From positions 1 to 41,344 of the forward strand of contig SVJO01000011.1 in NCBI GenBank assembly GCA_015068935.1: a stretch of 41,344 nt of DNA. Direction: 5' to 3'. Every line of letters begins with the position of its first letter. The first letter of the stretch is position 1. The translations under genes were made by a program, and so were the position numbers. The notes beneath the pieces are model-generated. The model was not told the DNA's origin and did not search any database. It saw only the letters and a program-made list of their open reading frames with translations. Of the stretch, positions 8,018-17,700 are shown one piece after another. Origin of the DNA: Oscillospiraceae bacterium. GTDB taxonomy: Bacteria; Bacillota; Clostridia; UBA1381; UBA9506.

Positions 8018-9879
8018 GTTGTTTTATTAAAAAAATTAAAAATATTTATTGCGGCGCGTTTAGTTATGCCCTTGACTGCCATGAGCTCATCAATTTCTGC
8101 ATTTTTTATTGCGGACATTGTTTTAAAATGCTTCATAACCTTTATTGCCGTGGCCTTTCCCACACCGTCAATCTCAAGTAAAGCAAGAGATGCCATTTTC
8201 TTTTTGCGAAGCTCATTATGATATTTTACTGCAAATCTGTGGACCTCGTCCTGAATTCTTGTTATCATGAAAAAAACCTGCGAGGTGTTCTTCATGATAA
8301 CCTCTTCACCATTTGACGAAACTAAGCCTTTTGTTCTGTGCCTGTCATCTTTGACCATGCCGAAAACGGGAACAAAAATATCAAGCATTTCCAAAAGCTC
8401 ACATACTGTGCTGACATGACCTTTTCCGCCGTCTAAAAGTATGCAATCAGGCATCGGAAGGAATTTAGCTTTTCCCTCCTCCAGCTTATTTTCAGCTATT
8501 AAAAGCTCCTCTTCTTTAGCATTTTTAAATCTTCTGTAAATCACTTCTGCCATGCTTTTATAATCGTCTGCACCCTGTACAGTTTCAATTTTGAATTTCC
8601 TGTATGCACTCTTTAACGGTTTTCCGTCATGAAACACTACCATAGAGCCGACATTTTCGCTCCCTGAGGTGTTTGAAATGTCATATGCCTCAATTCTTCT
8701 TGCAAGCCTTTTAAGCCCTAACTCCTGACTGAAATCAATAACTGTTTTATCAACGTTTCTGTCTGCCTTTGCCTTTTTTAAAAGATAATTAACGGCAGAC
8801 TGATGCGCATTTTTTACAGCCATCTGAGTTAAGCTGACCTTTTCTCCCCGTTTGGGGCATTTGACTACAGTTTTCCTTCCCGTCTTAACAGTCAGCCACT
8901 CGGAAATCAGACTGTATTCACTGCTGTCAACACTAATGTATATGTTTTTTGGAATATCAGATGTATCGCCGTAGAACTGTTTAACAAAATCAGCTGCTAT
9001 CTGTTCTTCCATATCTCCTTCTGTTCTGTCGATGACGCAATTATGCCGTCCGATTAAAATCCCCCTTCGCACAAAGAAAACCTCTGCAAAGGTTTTATTA
9101 TTATATTGGTAAAAGCCGATAACATCCTCATCTTCCTGACTTTTTGAGATAATCTTCTGTTTTTCTTCAAGCTGTTTTATGCTTTTAATTTTATCTCTTA
9201 AGAGGGCGGCACGCTCAAATTCCATATCATTTGATGCTTGCTGCATTTCATCAGTCAATCTATTAAGGAGCTCACTGTGATTTCCCTCAAGGAAGGAACA
9301 GGCATCTTTAAAGAGTTTTCTGTATTCCTCTTTTGTCATATTATTTACACACGGTGCAACGCACTGGTTGATATGAGCATTGAGACATGTCCTTTTTCTG
9401 CCCATATCAGCGGGAAGTTTTATGTTGCAGGTCGGAATTTTCACGAGCTTTTTTACCATGTCAATCGTCTGTCTGACAGAAAAAGAATTTGTATATGGAC
9501 CGAAGTACTTTGCCCCGTCTTTTACCAGTCTTCTCGTAAACTCAAGCCTTGGATATTCCTCGCTGAGTGTCACTTTAATATACGGAAAATTCTTATCGTC
9601 TTTTAGCAGAATATTATAATACGGTTTGTATTTTTTTATGAGGTTACACTCTAAAATAAGCGCTTCGATTTCGCTGTCTGTAATTATATATTCAAAGGAG
9701 TGTATATTAGATACCATAGCACGAACCTTTGATGTATGCGAGGCTGTGTTCTGGAAATACTGGCGGACTCTGTTTTTTAAAATTTTCGCTTTACCGACAT
9801 ATATTACCTTACCGTCCTTGTTTTTCATAATGTAAACACCAGGCTCTTCGGGAAGATTATTTAAAAATTTTTTATCCAA
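8014..9879 (-). CDS. uvrC: Excinuclease ABC subunit C
   Basis: 621 residues. Makes both incisions in nucleotide excision repair with UvrA and UvrB. Order: GIY-YIG nuclease at about 10-90 (PGVYIMKN, KVIYVGKA), a Cys-containing region (TCNIK, TCLNAHINQCVAPC), UVR motif that contacts UvrB at about 200-235, RNase H-like second nuclease (around ILLDGGKGH), and C-terminal tandem helix-hairpin-helix (LLEIDGVGKATA, AVKGITKRAA). The TTG start is favoured because GAGGTGA sits six bases before it; a GTG three codons earlier, lying inside that GAGGTGA, is an alternative with AGGA seven bases before it. It follows the ptsH terminator. Confidence 0.96.
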   Translation of the reverse strand: MDKKFLNNLPEEPGVYIMKNKDGKVIYVGKAKILKNRVRQYFQNTASHTSKVRAMVSNIHSFEYIITDSEIEALILECNLIKKYKPYYNILLKDDKNFPYIKVTLSEEYPRLEFTRRLVKDGAKYFGPYTNSFSVRQTIDMVKKLVKIPTCNIKLPADMGRKRTCLNAHINQCVAPCVNNMTKEEYRKLFKDACSFLEGNHSELLNRLTDEMQQASNDMEFERAALLRDKIKSIKQLEEKQKIISKSQEDEDVIGFYQYNNKTFAEVFFVRRGILIGRHNCVIDRTEGDMEEQIAADFVKQFYGDTSDIPKNIYISVDSSEYSLISEWLTVKTGRKTVVKCPKRGEKVSLTQMAVKNAHQSAVNYLLKKAKADRNVDKTVIDFSQELGLKRLARRIEAYDISNTSGSENVGSMVVFHDGKPLKSAYRKFKIETVQGADDYKSMAEVIYRRFKNAKEEELLIAENKLEEGKAKFLPMPDCILLDGGKGHVSTVCELLEMLDIFVPVFGMVKDDRHRTKGLVSSNGEEVIMKNTSQVFFMITRIQDEVHRFAVKYHNELRKKKMASLALLEIDGVGKATAIKVMKHFKTMSAIKNAEIDELMAVKGITKRAAINIFNFFNKTT

Positions 9880-9915
9880 AACACTCACCTCTTTTTCCTG
9901 TATCAGTCTGAAACG

Positions 9916-9941
9916 AAAAAGGCGCCGACTAATCGACGCCT
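9916..9941 (-). terminator. Terminator after ptsH
   Basis: On the minus strand an 8-bp stem (AGGCGTCG with CGGCGCCT, one G-U pair) with a 6-base loop is followed by five U. It separates ptsH from uvrC. Confidence 0.8.
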
Positions 9942-9953
9942 CAAAAATACATA

Positions 9954-10217
9954 TTATTCAGCAGAGTTTGAACCTACAAGCAGTGTAAGCGCCTCCAAAG
10001 CCTCCTGTTCATCGGGGCCGTCAGCTATAATAGTAATCTCCGTACCCTTTGTTATTCCTAAAGAAAGGACACCGAGCAAACTTTTGGCATTTACTTTTCT
10101 GTTGTTCTTTTCAACCCAGATACTGCATTTAAATTCACTTGATTTCTGTATGAAAAATGTTGCAGGTCTGGCATGGAGACCAACCTGATTATTTACTTGT
10201 ATGTTCCTCGATACCAT
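9954..10217 (-). CDS. ptsH: Phosphocarrier protein HPr
   Basis: 87 residues. HPr passes phosphate from enzyme I to sugar-specific PTS permeases and, when phosphorylated on serine, serves catabolite repression. Both sites are at the canonical positions: H15 in GLHARPA and S46 in NAKSLLGVLSLG. The His at 15 argues against the regulatory paralogue Crh, which lacks it. Starts at ATG with AAGGAGCGG upstream. It has its own promoter and terminator, so is monocistronic; ptsI is not adjacent. C31 lies in an unusual FKCSIWV stretch. Confidence 0.95.
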   Translation of the reverse strand: MVSRNIQVNNQVGLHARPATFFIQKSSEFKCSIWVEKNNRKVNAKSLLGVLSLGITKGTEITIIADGPDEQEALEALTLLVGSNSAE

Positions 10218-10265
10218 TTAATACCGCTCCTTTTAAGCTAATGACGAAATAAAGTATTTTACAAT

Positions 10266-10294
10266 AGAATACTAAATATTTTGTTTTTTGTCAA
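10266..10294 (-). promoter_or_regulatory. Sigma-A-type promoter of ptsH
   Basis: On the minus strand TTGACA, 17 bases, TATTCT, about 50 bases before the ptsH start. The -35 is a perfect consensus. Confidence 0.8.
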
Positions 10295-10335
10295 TAGTAA
10301 AAACAACAAATTTTTTACCTTAGTTTAAAATTATT

Positions 10336-11727
10336 TTAAAATGCGAGCTTTTCATCAAGATAAGCCTCAAGCTCGTCTATATTCAATGTAATTTGTTCCA
10401 TTGTGTCTCTGTCTCTTACTGTTACTGTATTATTTTCTTCGCTGTCAAAATCGTATGTAATACACATTGGCGTTCCTATCTCGTCCTGTCTTCTGTATCT
10501 TTTGCCGATGCTTCCTGCATCATCAAATTCGCACATATATTTTTTAGATAGTCTCGCATAGAGCTCGCTTGCCTTTTCAGAGAGCTTTTTAGAAAGCGGT
10601 AAAACAGCAACCTTTATAGGTGCTAAAGCAGGATGGAATCTCATGACAACTCTTGTGTCACCCTCGCCTATTTGCTCTTCATCATATGCTTCCGTTAGGA
10701 ATGCAAGTGTAACCCTGTCAGCGCCAAGCGACGGTTCAATACAATACGGAATATATTTTTCGTATGTAACAGGGTCCATATATTCAAAGTTTTCACCGCT
10801 GTGCAAAGCATGCTGTTTTAAGTCAAAATCTGTTCTGTCTGCAATTCCCCAAAGCTCTCCCCAACCGAACGGGAACATGAATTCAATGTCCGTTGTTGCA
10901 TTTGAATAATGGGAAAGCTCTTCTTTTTCGTGGTCTCTTAATTTAATATTTTCTTCCTTTATGCCAAGAGACAAAAGCCAGTCTTTGCAGAAATCCTTCC
11001 AATATGAGAACCATTTCAGGTCCTCGCCAGGAGCACAGAAAAATTCAAGCTCCATCTGCTCAAACTCACGTGTTCTGAATGTGAAGTTACCCGGTGTAAT
11101 CTCGTTTCTGAAAGATTTTCCGACCTGACCTATGCCGAACGGAACCTTCTTTCTTGATGTTCTCTGAACATTTTTGAAATTAACAAAAATACCCTGTGCT
11201 GTTTCAGGTCTTAAGAAAATTTCAGATGAACTGTCTTCTGTTACACCCTGGAAGGTTTTAAACATAAGATTGAATTTTCTTATATCAGTAAAGTTTTTCT
11301 TGCCGCATTTTGGGCAAACAATTCCGTTTTCAGCTATAAACTCAACCATTTTTTCGTTGCTCCAGCCGTCAACTGCTGCTGCCTCGCCTTTTTCTATCAA
11401 ATAGTCCTCAATAAGCTTATCTGCTCTGTAACGAGCTTTACATTCCTTACAGTCCATAAGAGGGTCTGAAAATCCGCCGACATGGCCTGATGCAACCCAA
11501 GTCTTTGGATTCATAAGGATTGCGGCATCAAGACCTACATTGTAGGGCGATTCCTGAATAAATTTTTTCCACCATGCACGTTTAACATTATTTTTAAGCT
11601 CAACACCAAGCGGACCGTAATCCCATGTGTTTGCAAGACCTCCGTAGATTTCCGAACCTGAATAAACAAAGCCTCTGCCTTTACACAAAGCAACTAACTT
11701 ATCCATTGTCTTTTCACTGTTTAACAT
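10336..11727 (-). CDS. glyS: Glycyl-tRNA synthetase, single-chain dimeric type
   Basis: 463 residues. Class II synthetase of the α2 type found in eukaryotes, archaea and many Gram-positive bacteria rather than the α2β2 glyQ/glyS type. Visible: [18 protein letters not shown] near the start, two Cys-x2-Cys pairs (CKEC and CPKCGKKN) suited to zinc, motif 2 [15 protein letters not shown], and a C-terminal anticodon-binding domain (from about 365; [10 protein letters not shown]). The ATG at 11727 is used because GGAGGTACAT lies just before it; sixteen further in-frame codons upstream have no site and are not conserved family sequence. It lies 56 bases after ireB and is probably cotranscribed with it. 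Confidence 0.97.
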   Translation of the reverse strand: MLNSEKTMDKLVALCKGRGFVYSGSEIYGGLANTWDYGPLGVELKNNVKRAWWKKFIQESPYNVGLDAAILMNPKTWVASGHVGGFSDPLMDCKECKARYRADKLIEDYLIEKGEAAAVDGWSNEKMVEFIAENGIVCPKCGKKNFTDIRKFNLMFKTFQGVTEDSSSEIFLRPETAQGIFVNFKNVQRTSRKKVPFGIGQVGKSFRNEITPGNFTFRTREFEQMELEFFCAPGEDLKWFSYWKDFCKDWLLSLGIKEENIKLRDHEKEELSHYSNATTDIEFMFPFGWGELWGIADRTDFDLKQHALHSGENFEYMDPVTYEKYIPYCIEPSLGADRVTLAFLTEAYDEEQIGEGDTRVVMRFHPALAPIKVAVLPLSKKLSEKASELYARLSKKYMCEFDDAGSIGKRYRRQDEIGTPMCITYDFDSEENNTVTVRDRDTMEQITLNIDELEAYLDEKLAF

Positions 11728-11783
11728 ATGTACCTCCAAAATGTTTTTCATATTCTGCAGAGCATTCGAGCACAAAATACTCC

Positions 11784-12032
11784 CTATTTTCCGACATAAT
11801 TTTTAACAAGGACCTCTAAGAGCTCGTCTCTTTCAACCTTTCTTATAAGTGCCCTTGCGTTGTTATGGCTTGTTATATAAGTCGGGTCGCCCGAAAGAAT
11901 GTATCCCACCATCTGATTTACGGGGTTATACCCTTTTTCTTCCAAAGCGGCATAAACTGTTGTTATGATATTTTTAATATAATCATCTGAACCCAGTCCG
12001 AATTGAAATTTTTGTGTCTCATTTAAATTCAT
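11784..12032 (-). CDS. ireB: IreB family regulatory phosphoprotein
   Basis: 82 residues (DUF965/YrzL family). IreB was described in Enterococcus as a small substrate of the Ser/Thr kinase IreK and phosphatase IreP that affects cephalosporin tolerance. The conserved core [20 protein letters not shown] and the following [19 protein letters not shown] (here [11 protein letters not shown]) are plain. A Thr near the N-terminus (T6) is a candidate phosphorylation site by family analogy. Start ATG follows GGCGG. In many Bacillota this gene sits with alaS and ruvX; here it heads a unit with glyS and has its own strong promoter. Confidence 0.95.
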   Translation of the reverse strand: MNLNETQKFQFGLGSDDYIKNIITTVYAALEEKGYNPVNQMVGYILSGDPTYITSHNNARALIRKVERDELLEVLVKNYVGK

Positions 12033-12074
12033 TTTTACCGCCGCCTTTTATAAATTTTATGGTCTATTCTATAT

Positions 12075-12103
12075 ATTATACAATATTTTACTATCTTATG
12101 CAA
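12075..12103 (-). promoter_or_regulatory. Sigma-A-type promoter of ireB-glyS
   Basis: On the minus strand TTGCAT, 17 bases, TATAAT, about 40 bases before ireB. A short inverted repeat (TTATGC and GCATAA, 12096-12111) overlaps the -35 and may be a minor regulatory or terminator element. Confidence 0.8.
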
Positions 12104-12149
12104 TAGCATAAAATGAAAAAATTACAGTATTTTTTGATATTTTCTAAAA

Positions 12150-13514
12150 TTATCTGTATATTTTCCTGTTTTTGTCAAAGGTATGCACTATTACGTTTAA
12201 AAGCTCATCATTTGTTTTTGTTCTGACAAGACTGCTTATCAGCTGTTCTGTCACTTCCTGTACTGACTGAGATGACGATATTTCCCGTCTTATAGTCCAC
12301 ATAGCCTCAAGCTCTTTTTGCGTCTGGAGAAGTTCTTCTTTTCTCGTTCCCGATTTATTTATGTCAATGGCAGGGAAAATCCTTTTTTCCTGAAGTTTTC
12401 TGTCAAGGTGGAGCTCCATATTGCCCGTTCCCTTAAACTCTTCAAAAATAACCTCGTCCATTCTGCTGCCCGTATCTACAAGCGCTGTTGCTAAAATTGT
12501 GAGACTTCCTCCGTTTTCAATATTCCTCGCTGCTCCGAAGAATTTTTTTGGTTTATGCAGAGCACCCGGGTCAAGACCGCCTGAAAGCGTTCTTCCCGAC
12601 GGCATAACAGTAAGGTTATATGCCCTTGCAAGACGTGTTATTGAATCTAAAAGAACTATTACATCTTTTTTCTGCTCAACCAGTCTTTGTGCCCTTTCAA
12701 GCACAATTTCCGCAACCTTTGTATGATGCTCAGGGAGCTGGTCAAATGTAGAGTATACAACGTCTCCTTTTATTGAACGTTTCATGTCGGTTACTTCCTC
12801 AGGTCTTTCGTCAATAAGAAGGACAATCAAAACAGCCTCGGGATAATTTTTTTCGATGCTGTTTGCTATATTTTTAAGCAGAGTTGTTTTTCCTGCTTTT
12901 GGAGGTGCAACAATTATTCCTCTCTGACCTTTTCCTACAGGGGCAATCAAGTCAAGAAGTCTCATGGCATAATCTTGCTGACATGTTTCCATTTTCAGTC
13001 GTTCATCGGGGAAAATCGGCGTAAGATATTCAAACGGCCTTCTTCTTATTGCCTTATCGGGAGTGTCATCATTGACGCGCTGAACATATATAAGCGCAGG
13101 AAATTTCTCCCCGTCTTTGGGGCTTCTCCCTATCCCCGTTATTTTATCGCCGGTTTTGAGATTAAAACGTCTTATCTGTGTCGGAGAAACATAGACATCT
13201 CTGGGCGTCGAGAGATAATTTTCGCCGCGCAAAAATCCGTAGCCGTCTGCTAAAACCTCTAAAACACCCGAGACAATATTATCATCTCCCTGCAAATGCA
13301 GACCTGGGGACGACTCGCTTTTTTCTGTCTTTTCACCGCTGCTTTTCTCTTCCTGAGAAATCTCTTTAGCCTCTTTTTCGGTTTCTTTAGCATTTTCCTT
13401 TGCCTTTAAGACAAGCTCAATTATCTCATCTTTTTTCAGTCTGCTCAGATTTTTAATTCCGTATTCTTTCGCTATATTCTTGATTTCATCAATTTTCATA
13501 GCTTTTAAATCCAT
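12150..13514 (-). CDS. rho: Transcription termination factor Rho
   Basis: 454 residues. Hexameric RNA helicase that ends transcription of untranslated RNA. Order: N-terminal helical Rho-N domain (about 1-40), a short charged Glu/Lys-rich linker (about 42-70), cold-shock-like RNA-binding domain ([11 protein letters not shown] near 87-97; [11 protein letters not shown]), then RecA-like ATPase with Walker A PPKAGKTT at about 204-211, Walker [12 protein letters not shown], and the Q-loop/R-loop region. The ATG at 13514 follows GGAGGTTAAC; four earlier in-frame codons include that site. It lies 77 bases after the HTH-ATPase-STAS-like gene on the same strand with no clear terminator between. Confidence 0.98.
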   Translation of the reverse strand: MDLKAMKIDEIKNIAKEYGIKNLSRLKKDEIIELVLKAKENAKETEKEAKEISQEEKSSGEKTEKSESSPGLHLQGDDNIVSGVLEVLADGYGFLRGENYLSTPRDVYVSPTQIRRFNLKTGDKITGIGRSPKDGEKFPALIYVQRVNDDTPDKAIRRRPFEYLTPIFPDERLKMETCQQDYAMRLLDLIAPVGKGQRGIIVAPPKAGKTTLLKNIANSIEKNYPEAVLIVLLIDERPEEVTDMKRSIKGDVVYSTFDQLPEHHTKVAEIVLERAQRLVEQKKDVIVLLDSITRLARAYNLTVMPSGRTLSGGLDPGALHKPKKFFGAARNIENGGSLTILATALVDTGSRMDEVIFEEFKGTGNMELHLDRKLQEKRIFPAIDINKSGTRKEELLQTQKELEAMWTIRREISSSQSVQEVTEQLISSLVRTKTNDELLNVIVHTFDKNRKIYR

Positions 13515-13591
13515 GTTAACCTCCAAAAAATATTATGGTGAAATCTTTACTGATTAAAACTTTTTTAAGATAAAAAACTTATTGCAATTTA

Positions 13592-14614
13592 TCAGTCCTG
13601 CCTGGTATTTATGACATGATTATACATTTTTGTTACATCTTCATTCATATTAACGGGAGTAATTTTGATATTTGGTTTCTGATTTTTAAACAAAACAAAA
13701 ATCTGGTGTGCAAAACCTTGTCCCATCCATGCAATACCGCTGAAATCAAGCACAATCTCTTCGAATTTATCAAGACTGTTTAATACTCTCTTTGCCTGAG
13801 ACCTCGAAACAGGCGATGCATCAAAAATATTTTTTAACGGTATTGTTGTTTTTGTAAAACCGCCATAAGCATCAGAGTATTTATCAAATACCTCCTTACT
13901 CTTTTTGTGTGTGTAATTTGAAAGTTTCATAACAACAAACGTGCCGCCTTCAGATGCTTTAAAAACATTAATTATATTGCTTGTGTCAAATTTATCAATG
14001 GCAAAAATTTTATCACTTGAAAAAATAGCAAAATCATCCATCAGTCTTGAAGTGAAGAAAATACCCTCCCCTGAATGATTTTCTTTATCTGTTGTAAGTT
14101 TGCCCTTAAAAAGCTCGCATATGGCATCATCTAATGATGCCAAACTAAAATGCTTTTTTATTTTTTCAAAAATTCCAACTCCGTCATCACTTATAAAAAC
14201 CATTGTTTTGAGATAATCTTTTTTAACTGAAATAAAAAGTTTTTTCGAATCAGAATGGTCAATGACATTATTTACCATTTCGCTAAAAGCATATTCCCAG
14301 ATTTCTTTCACATTTTGGGGCAAATCCTCTATATGCTCTTTAAGAGTTTTATTATATATTTGTGTCTCATTTTTGATTTCATTTTTACTCTTTAAAAAAA
14401 TGTAATCAAAGGAATTATCAACTAATTCGTATATTCCTCGTTTTTGTCTTCTTATAATGTTTTCTTCAACCAACTGGTTAATATAGGTATGCACTGTATT
14501 TCGGTTAACATTAAAAGCTTCAGAAACAATTTTAGATGGGTTTTCAACTCTTTGTTCTATCTTCTCGAGAAGATACAGTATTATACTTCTCTTTTTTTCA
14601 CTACTAAACCTCAT
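13592..14614 (-). CDS. Fusion regulator: HTH + GHKL ATPase + STAS-like (DUF4325) domain
   Basis: 340 residues. Residues 1-68 form a winged-helix DNA-binding region (FNVNRNTVHTYINQLVEENII). Residues about 95-235 are a GHKL/HATPase fold with N box SEMVNNVIDHS at 111-121, G1 DDGVGI at 143-148 and G2 HSGEGIF at 180-186. Residues about 250-335 are a STAS-like domain with VLDFSGIAWMGQGFAHQIF. The phosphoacceptor serine of anti-sigma antagonists such as SpoIIAA is not obvious there (GQGFA at that place), fitting DUF4325 rather than a classical anti-sigma antagonist. ATG chosen by GAGGTG spacing over a GTG two codons earlier. Its strong promoter and repeated upstream sites suggest tight, maybe self, control. 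Target genes are unknown. Domain calls are firm; function is inference. Confidence 0.85.
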   Translation of the reverse strand: MRFSSEKKRSIILYLLEKIEQRVENPSKIVSEAFNVNRNTVHTYINQLVEENIIRRQKRGIYELVDNSFDYIFLKSKNEIKNETQIYNKTLKEHIEDLPQNVKEIWEYAFSEMVNNVIDHSDSKKLFISVKKDYLKTMVFISDDGVGIFEKIKKHFSLASLDDAICELFKGKLTTDKENHSGEGIFFTSRLMDDFAIFSSDKIFAIDKFDTSNIINVFKASEGGTFVVMKLSNYTHKKSKEVFDKYSDAYGGFTKTTIPLKNIFDASPVSRSQAKRVLNSLDKFEEIVLDFSGIAWMGQGFAHQIFVLFKNQKPNIKITPVNMNEDVTKMYNHVINTRQD

Positions 14615-14647
14615 ACTCACACCTCTATCTCCGTCTATTGTATGTAT

Positions 14648-14676
14648 ATTTTATAATACAATTCATAAAAAGTCAA
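14648..14676 (-). promoter_or_regulatory. Sigma-A-type promoter of the HTH-ATPase-STAS-like gene
   Basis: On the minus strand TTGACT, 17 bases, TAAAAT, about 35 bases before the start codon. The upstream repeat copies abut the -35 box. Confidence 0.78.
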
Positions 14677-14679
14677 GAC

Positions 14680-14737
14680 TTATTCGTTTTAAATCAAAAG
14701 TTATTCGTTATAAATTTTTTTAAAGCGAATAACTTTT
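14680..14737 (-). promoter_or_regulatory. Operator-like repeats: three copies of a 15-base site
   Basis: TTATTCGTTTTAAAT at 14680-14694 and TTATTCGTTATAAAT at 14701-14715 are direct repeats starting 21 bases apart (two helical turns). A third copy lies inverted at 14718-14732. The second and third form a perfect 12-bp inverted repeat (AAAAGTTATTCG at 14696-14707 and its complement at 14726-14737). They lie just upstream of the -35 box of the regulator gene and just past the addA stop. A weak addA terminator role is possible, but there is no good U run. Confidence 0.6.
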
Positions 14738-14746
14738 TATATAGCC

Positions 14747-17700
14747 TCAAAGCTCAACTGATTTATTTTTATCAAACAGGTACAGTATTTTTTTATTAAC
14801 TTGTTTTTTATAAATCATCTCTGCCGCGCGGGCATATAAATCAAGCTGAATTTTGTATTTTGAGATTATTTCAGACTCATTTTTTACCTTGTCTGTTTTA
14901 TAATCAATTATGTAAATACCGCCCCTATAAAACACAACACAGTCAATTATTCCCTGAAGCATCACCTGTTCCTCTCCCGAATAATCCTTTATAACCTCGT
15001 CTGCACCGATATTTATGGCAAACATAACCTCTTTTTCAATCTTTTCAGCTTTTTTAATTAGTGCTCCCGCTTCAGATTCAAAGAACAGAGCGATTTTCTC
15101 TGCATCAATGCTTTTTGCCTCTGCCTCGCTTAATACTCCGTCTTTTGAAAGCTCTAAAACTTCATTTTTTATATCTTCTATGCTTCTGACAGCTTTAAAA
15201 TCAAGCATTTCCATTACAGTATGAAAAGCTGTTCCTATGTCTTTGGCGCTTAAAGAGCCATCGTTTTCTTCCCTTTTGCTTTCATACAGATAAACGCATT
15301 GCTGTTCTTCATTTTCATATACCTTTCTTTTAAGCTCGGTTACACTTATTTTACTTGGAACGAATATATCGTTTTTATAAGGATATTCCCACTTGACGTT
15401 ATTTAAAATCTTTGAAATATCAATTTTTTCTTCATTTATTGGTTTTTCTTCCTCTGAAAACTCGTCAATCAATTCCTCGGCAGATTTATAAATATTAATT
15501 TTCCATCTGCTTTTATCTTCAATTACGCTCACAAATTCGTCTGTTCTTGCCCTTAAAGGCGCTCCGTCAGGATGATTAATTAGAGCTGCAACAAACCACT
15601 CAAGATAGCTCGCCGCCTCTTCTGCCTTAAACCTTTCAATCTTTTTTGAGTCGCTTGCAAGTATTGCATATTTATTTACATAGCTTTCAATACCGCGTGA
15701 TGCCGCCCCTATTATAATGAGCCTTTCTTTTGCTCTTGTTAAGGCAACATATAAAATACGCATTTCCTCGGAAATCAGCTCTAATTCTTTTTTTATGCTC
15801 ACGGCTGTTCTTATTCCGTTTGGATATGTAATTCCCCTTTGTAAATCTACAAATTTAGGACCATAACCTGTCTCGGGGTGAAACAGTACACTTTTTCTCA
15901 GGTCGCGTTTATCAAACTGTTTGCCTGTATTACACAAAAGCACAACGGGAAACTCCAAGCCCTTGCTTTTATGTATGCTCATTATTCTTACGACATCATG
16001 CTCCTCGCCCATATCGCGCGATGCTTCAAATCTGCCGCCGCCTCCTGAGTATTCATCAATAAAGTTAATAAATCCGTAAAGCCCCTTGACTCCCGTCTTT
16101 TCATATTCTCCAGCTCTCAAATAGAGCGTACGCAAATTTCTCTGTTTCATTTCTCCGCCGGAGAGAGCAAGCTGGCAGTCATAAAAGCCTGTCTGCATGT
16201 ATATATGCCATATAAGCTCGCTTACAGATAAGAAGTCTGACTGTTTCCTGAAACCGCTAAGCTCATCTAAAAATGCCTTCGTCTTTTTTGCTGTCGCATC
16301 ACTATCCTCTGCTTTTATTCGCATAGCCTCAAAAAACGTCACTTTTCTTTTTTTGACTCTGATTTTGGCGAGGTCATTTGTCGTAAATCGGTATATGTCA
16401 GACCTTAATACACACATAAGCGGAATATCCTGATGAGGATTGTCAATAATCCTCAAATATGACATAATTGTTTCAATTTCTATGCTGTCAAGCAGTGAGC
16501 CGCTCTTATCTGAATAGCATGGTATTCCTGCCTCTTTAAGAATTGACGCAAACACCGACGCCCTGTCTTTGGGGGAGCGTAATAAAATACATATATCCTT
16601 ATATGTAATTTTCCTTAATCCGTCTTTTCCTTTTACCATTGTATTGTTTTTAAAAAGCTCGGAAATTTTCTTTGCAGCAAGACTTGCCTCTGCCGTAATA
16701 CTTTCAATTGTATCTCCGTCTTCTGCACTGTTTATCTCTTTTGTATCAATAATATTAAGCTCAGCAGAAAGCGAATCATCTTCAGTATAGTCAGCGCCGA
16801 AATAGAGCTTTTCCTCATCACCATACTCAATTTCGCCCACACTGTCAGACATTATTCTTTCAAATATGAAGTTGATTGCGTCTAAAATATGGCTCCTTGA
16901 CCTGAAGTTTTTGCTGAGAATAATTTTTCTGTTTTTAGCGCCTTCTGTGTCATCAAACATTTCCTTTTTCTGCTTGAATAAAATCGGGTCAGTATTTCTG
17001 AATCTGTAGATGCTCTGCTTTAGGTCGCCTACCATAAAGAGATTATTCTCCCTTTTTATAGCCTCAAAAATTGCCTCCTGAAGTCTGCTGATATCCTGAT
17101 ATTCATCAATAAGAATTTCGTGATATTTATTTTTTACTGACTCTGCAAGAGGTGTCGCCTGACCGTCTTTAAAAGCTAAAAGTTTATATGCTCTATGCTC
17201 CAAATCATTAAAATTCAGTATATTTTTCTTTTCCTTTTTTTCATCAAATCGCTCTGCAAATCTTTGCACAGTTCTAGAGAGGGCGCGCATCATAGGATAC
17301 ATTTTTTTGGCAACATCGCTTTGTTCATCGCTTTCGAGATTAAAAATGTTTTTGACCATCGACTGAAAATTTCCCTTTGCCTTATCCCTTATATCCTTAA
17401 TCAATTCCCTGTAGACAGGGTTTGTGCCCTTGGGCTTGGGCGCAAAAGTATTAAATATAACTCTGTCTGCCATTTCCCTCAGACCTGAATATGTATTAAT
17501 CTTAAGCAAGGCTTCAAACTGCGCTTTCTCATCTGACAGAAACTTTTTAAGCACCTCTCCGCCTTCGTCTTCATTTGCTTTTTTTATACAAAAATCATAT
17601 TCATACAAAATTTTTTCCAGCTTGCTTTTAAAGTATGAAACAATAATCTCTGCCCAGTCCGTTTCATCAAACGAAACGTCACCGCTTAAATTTAACTTCT

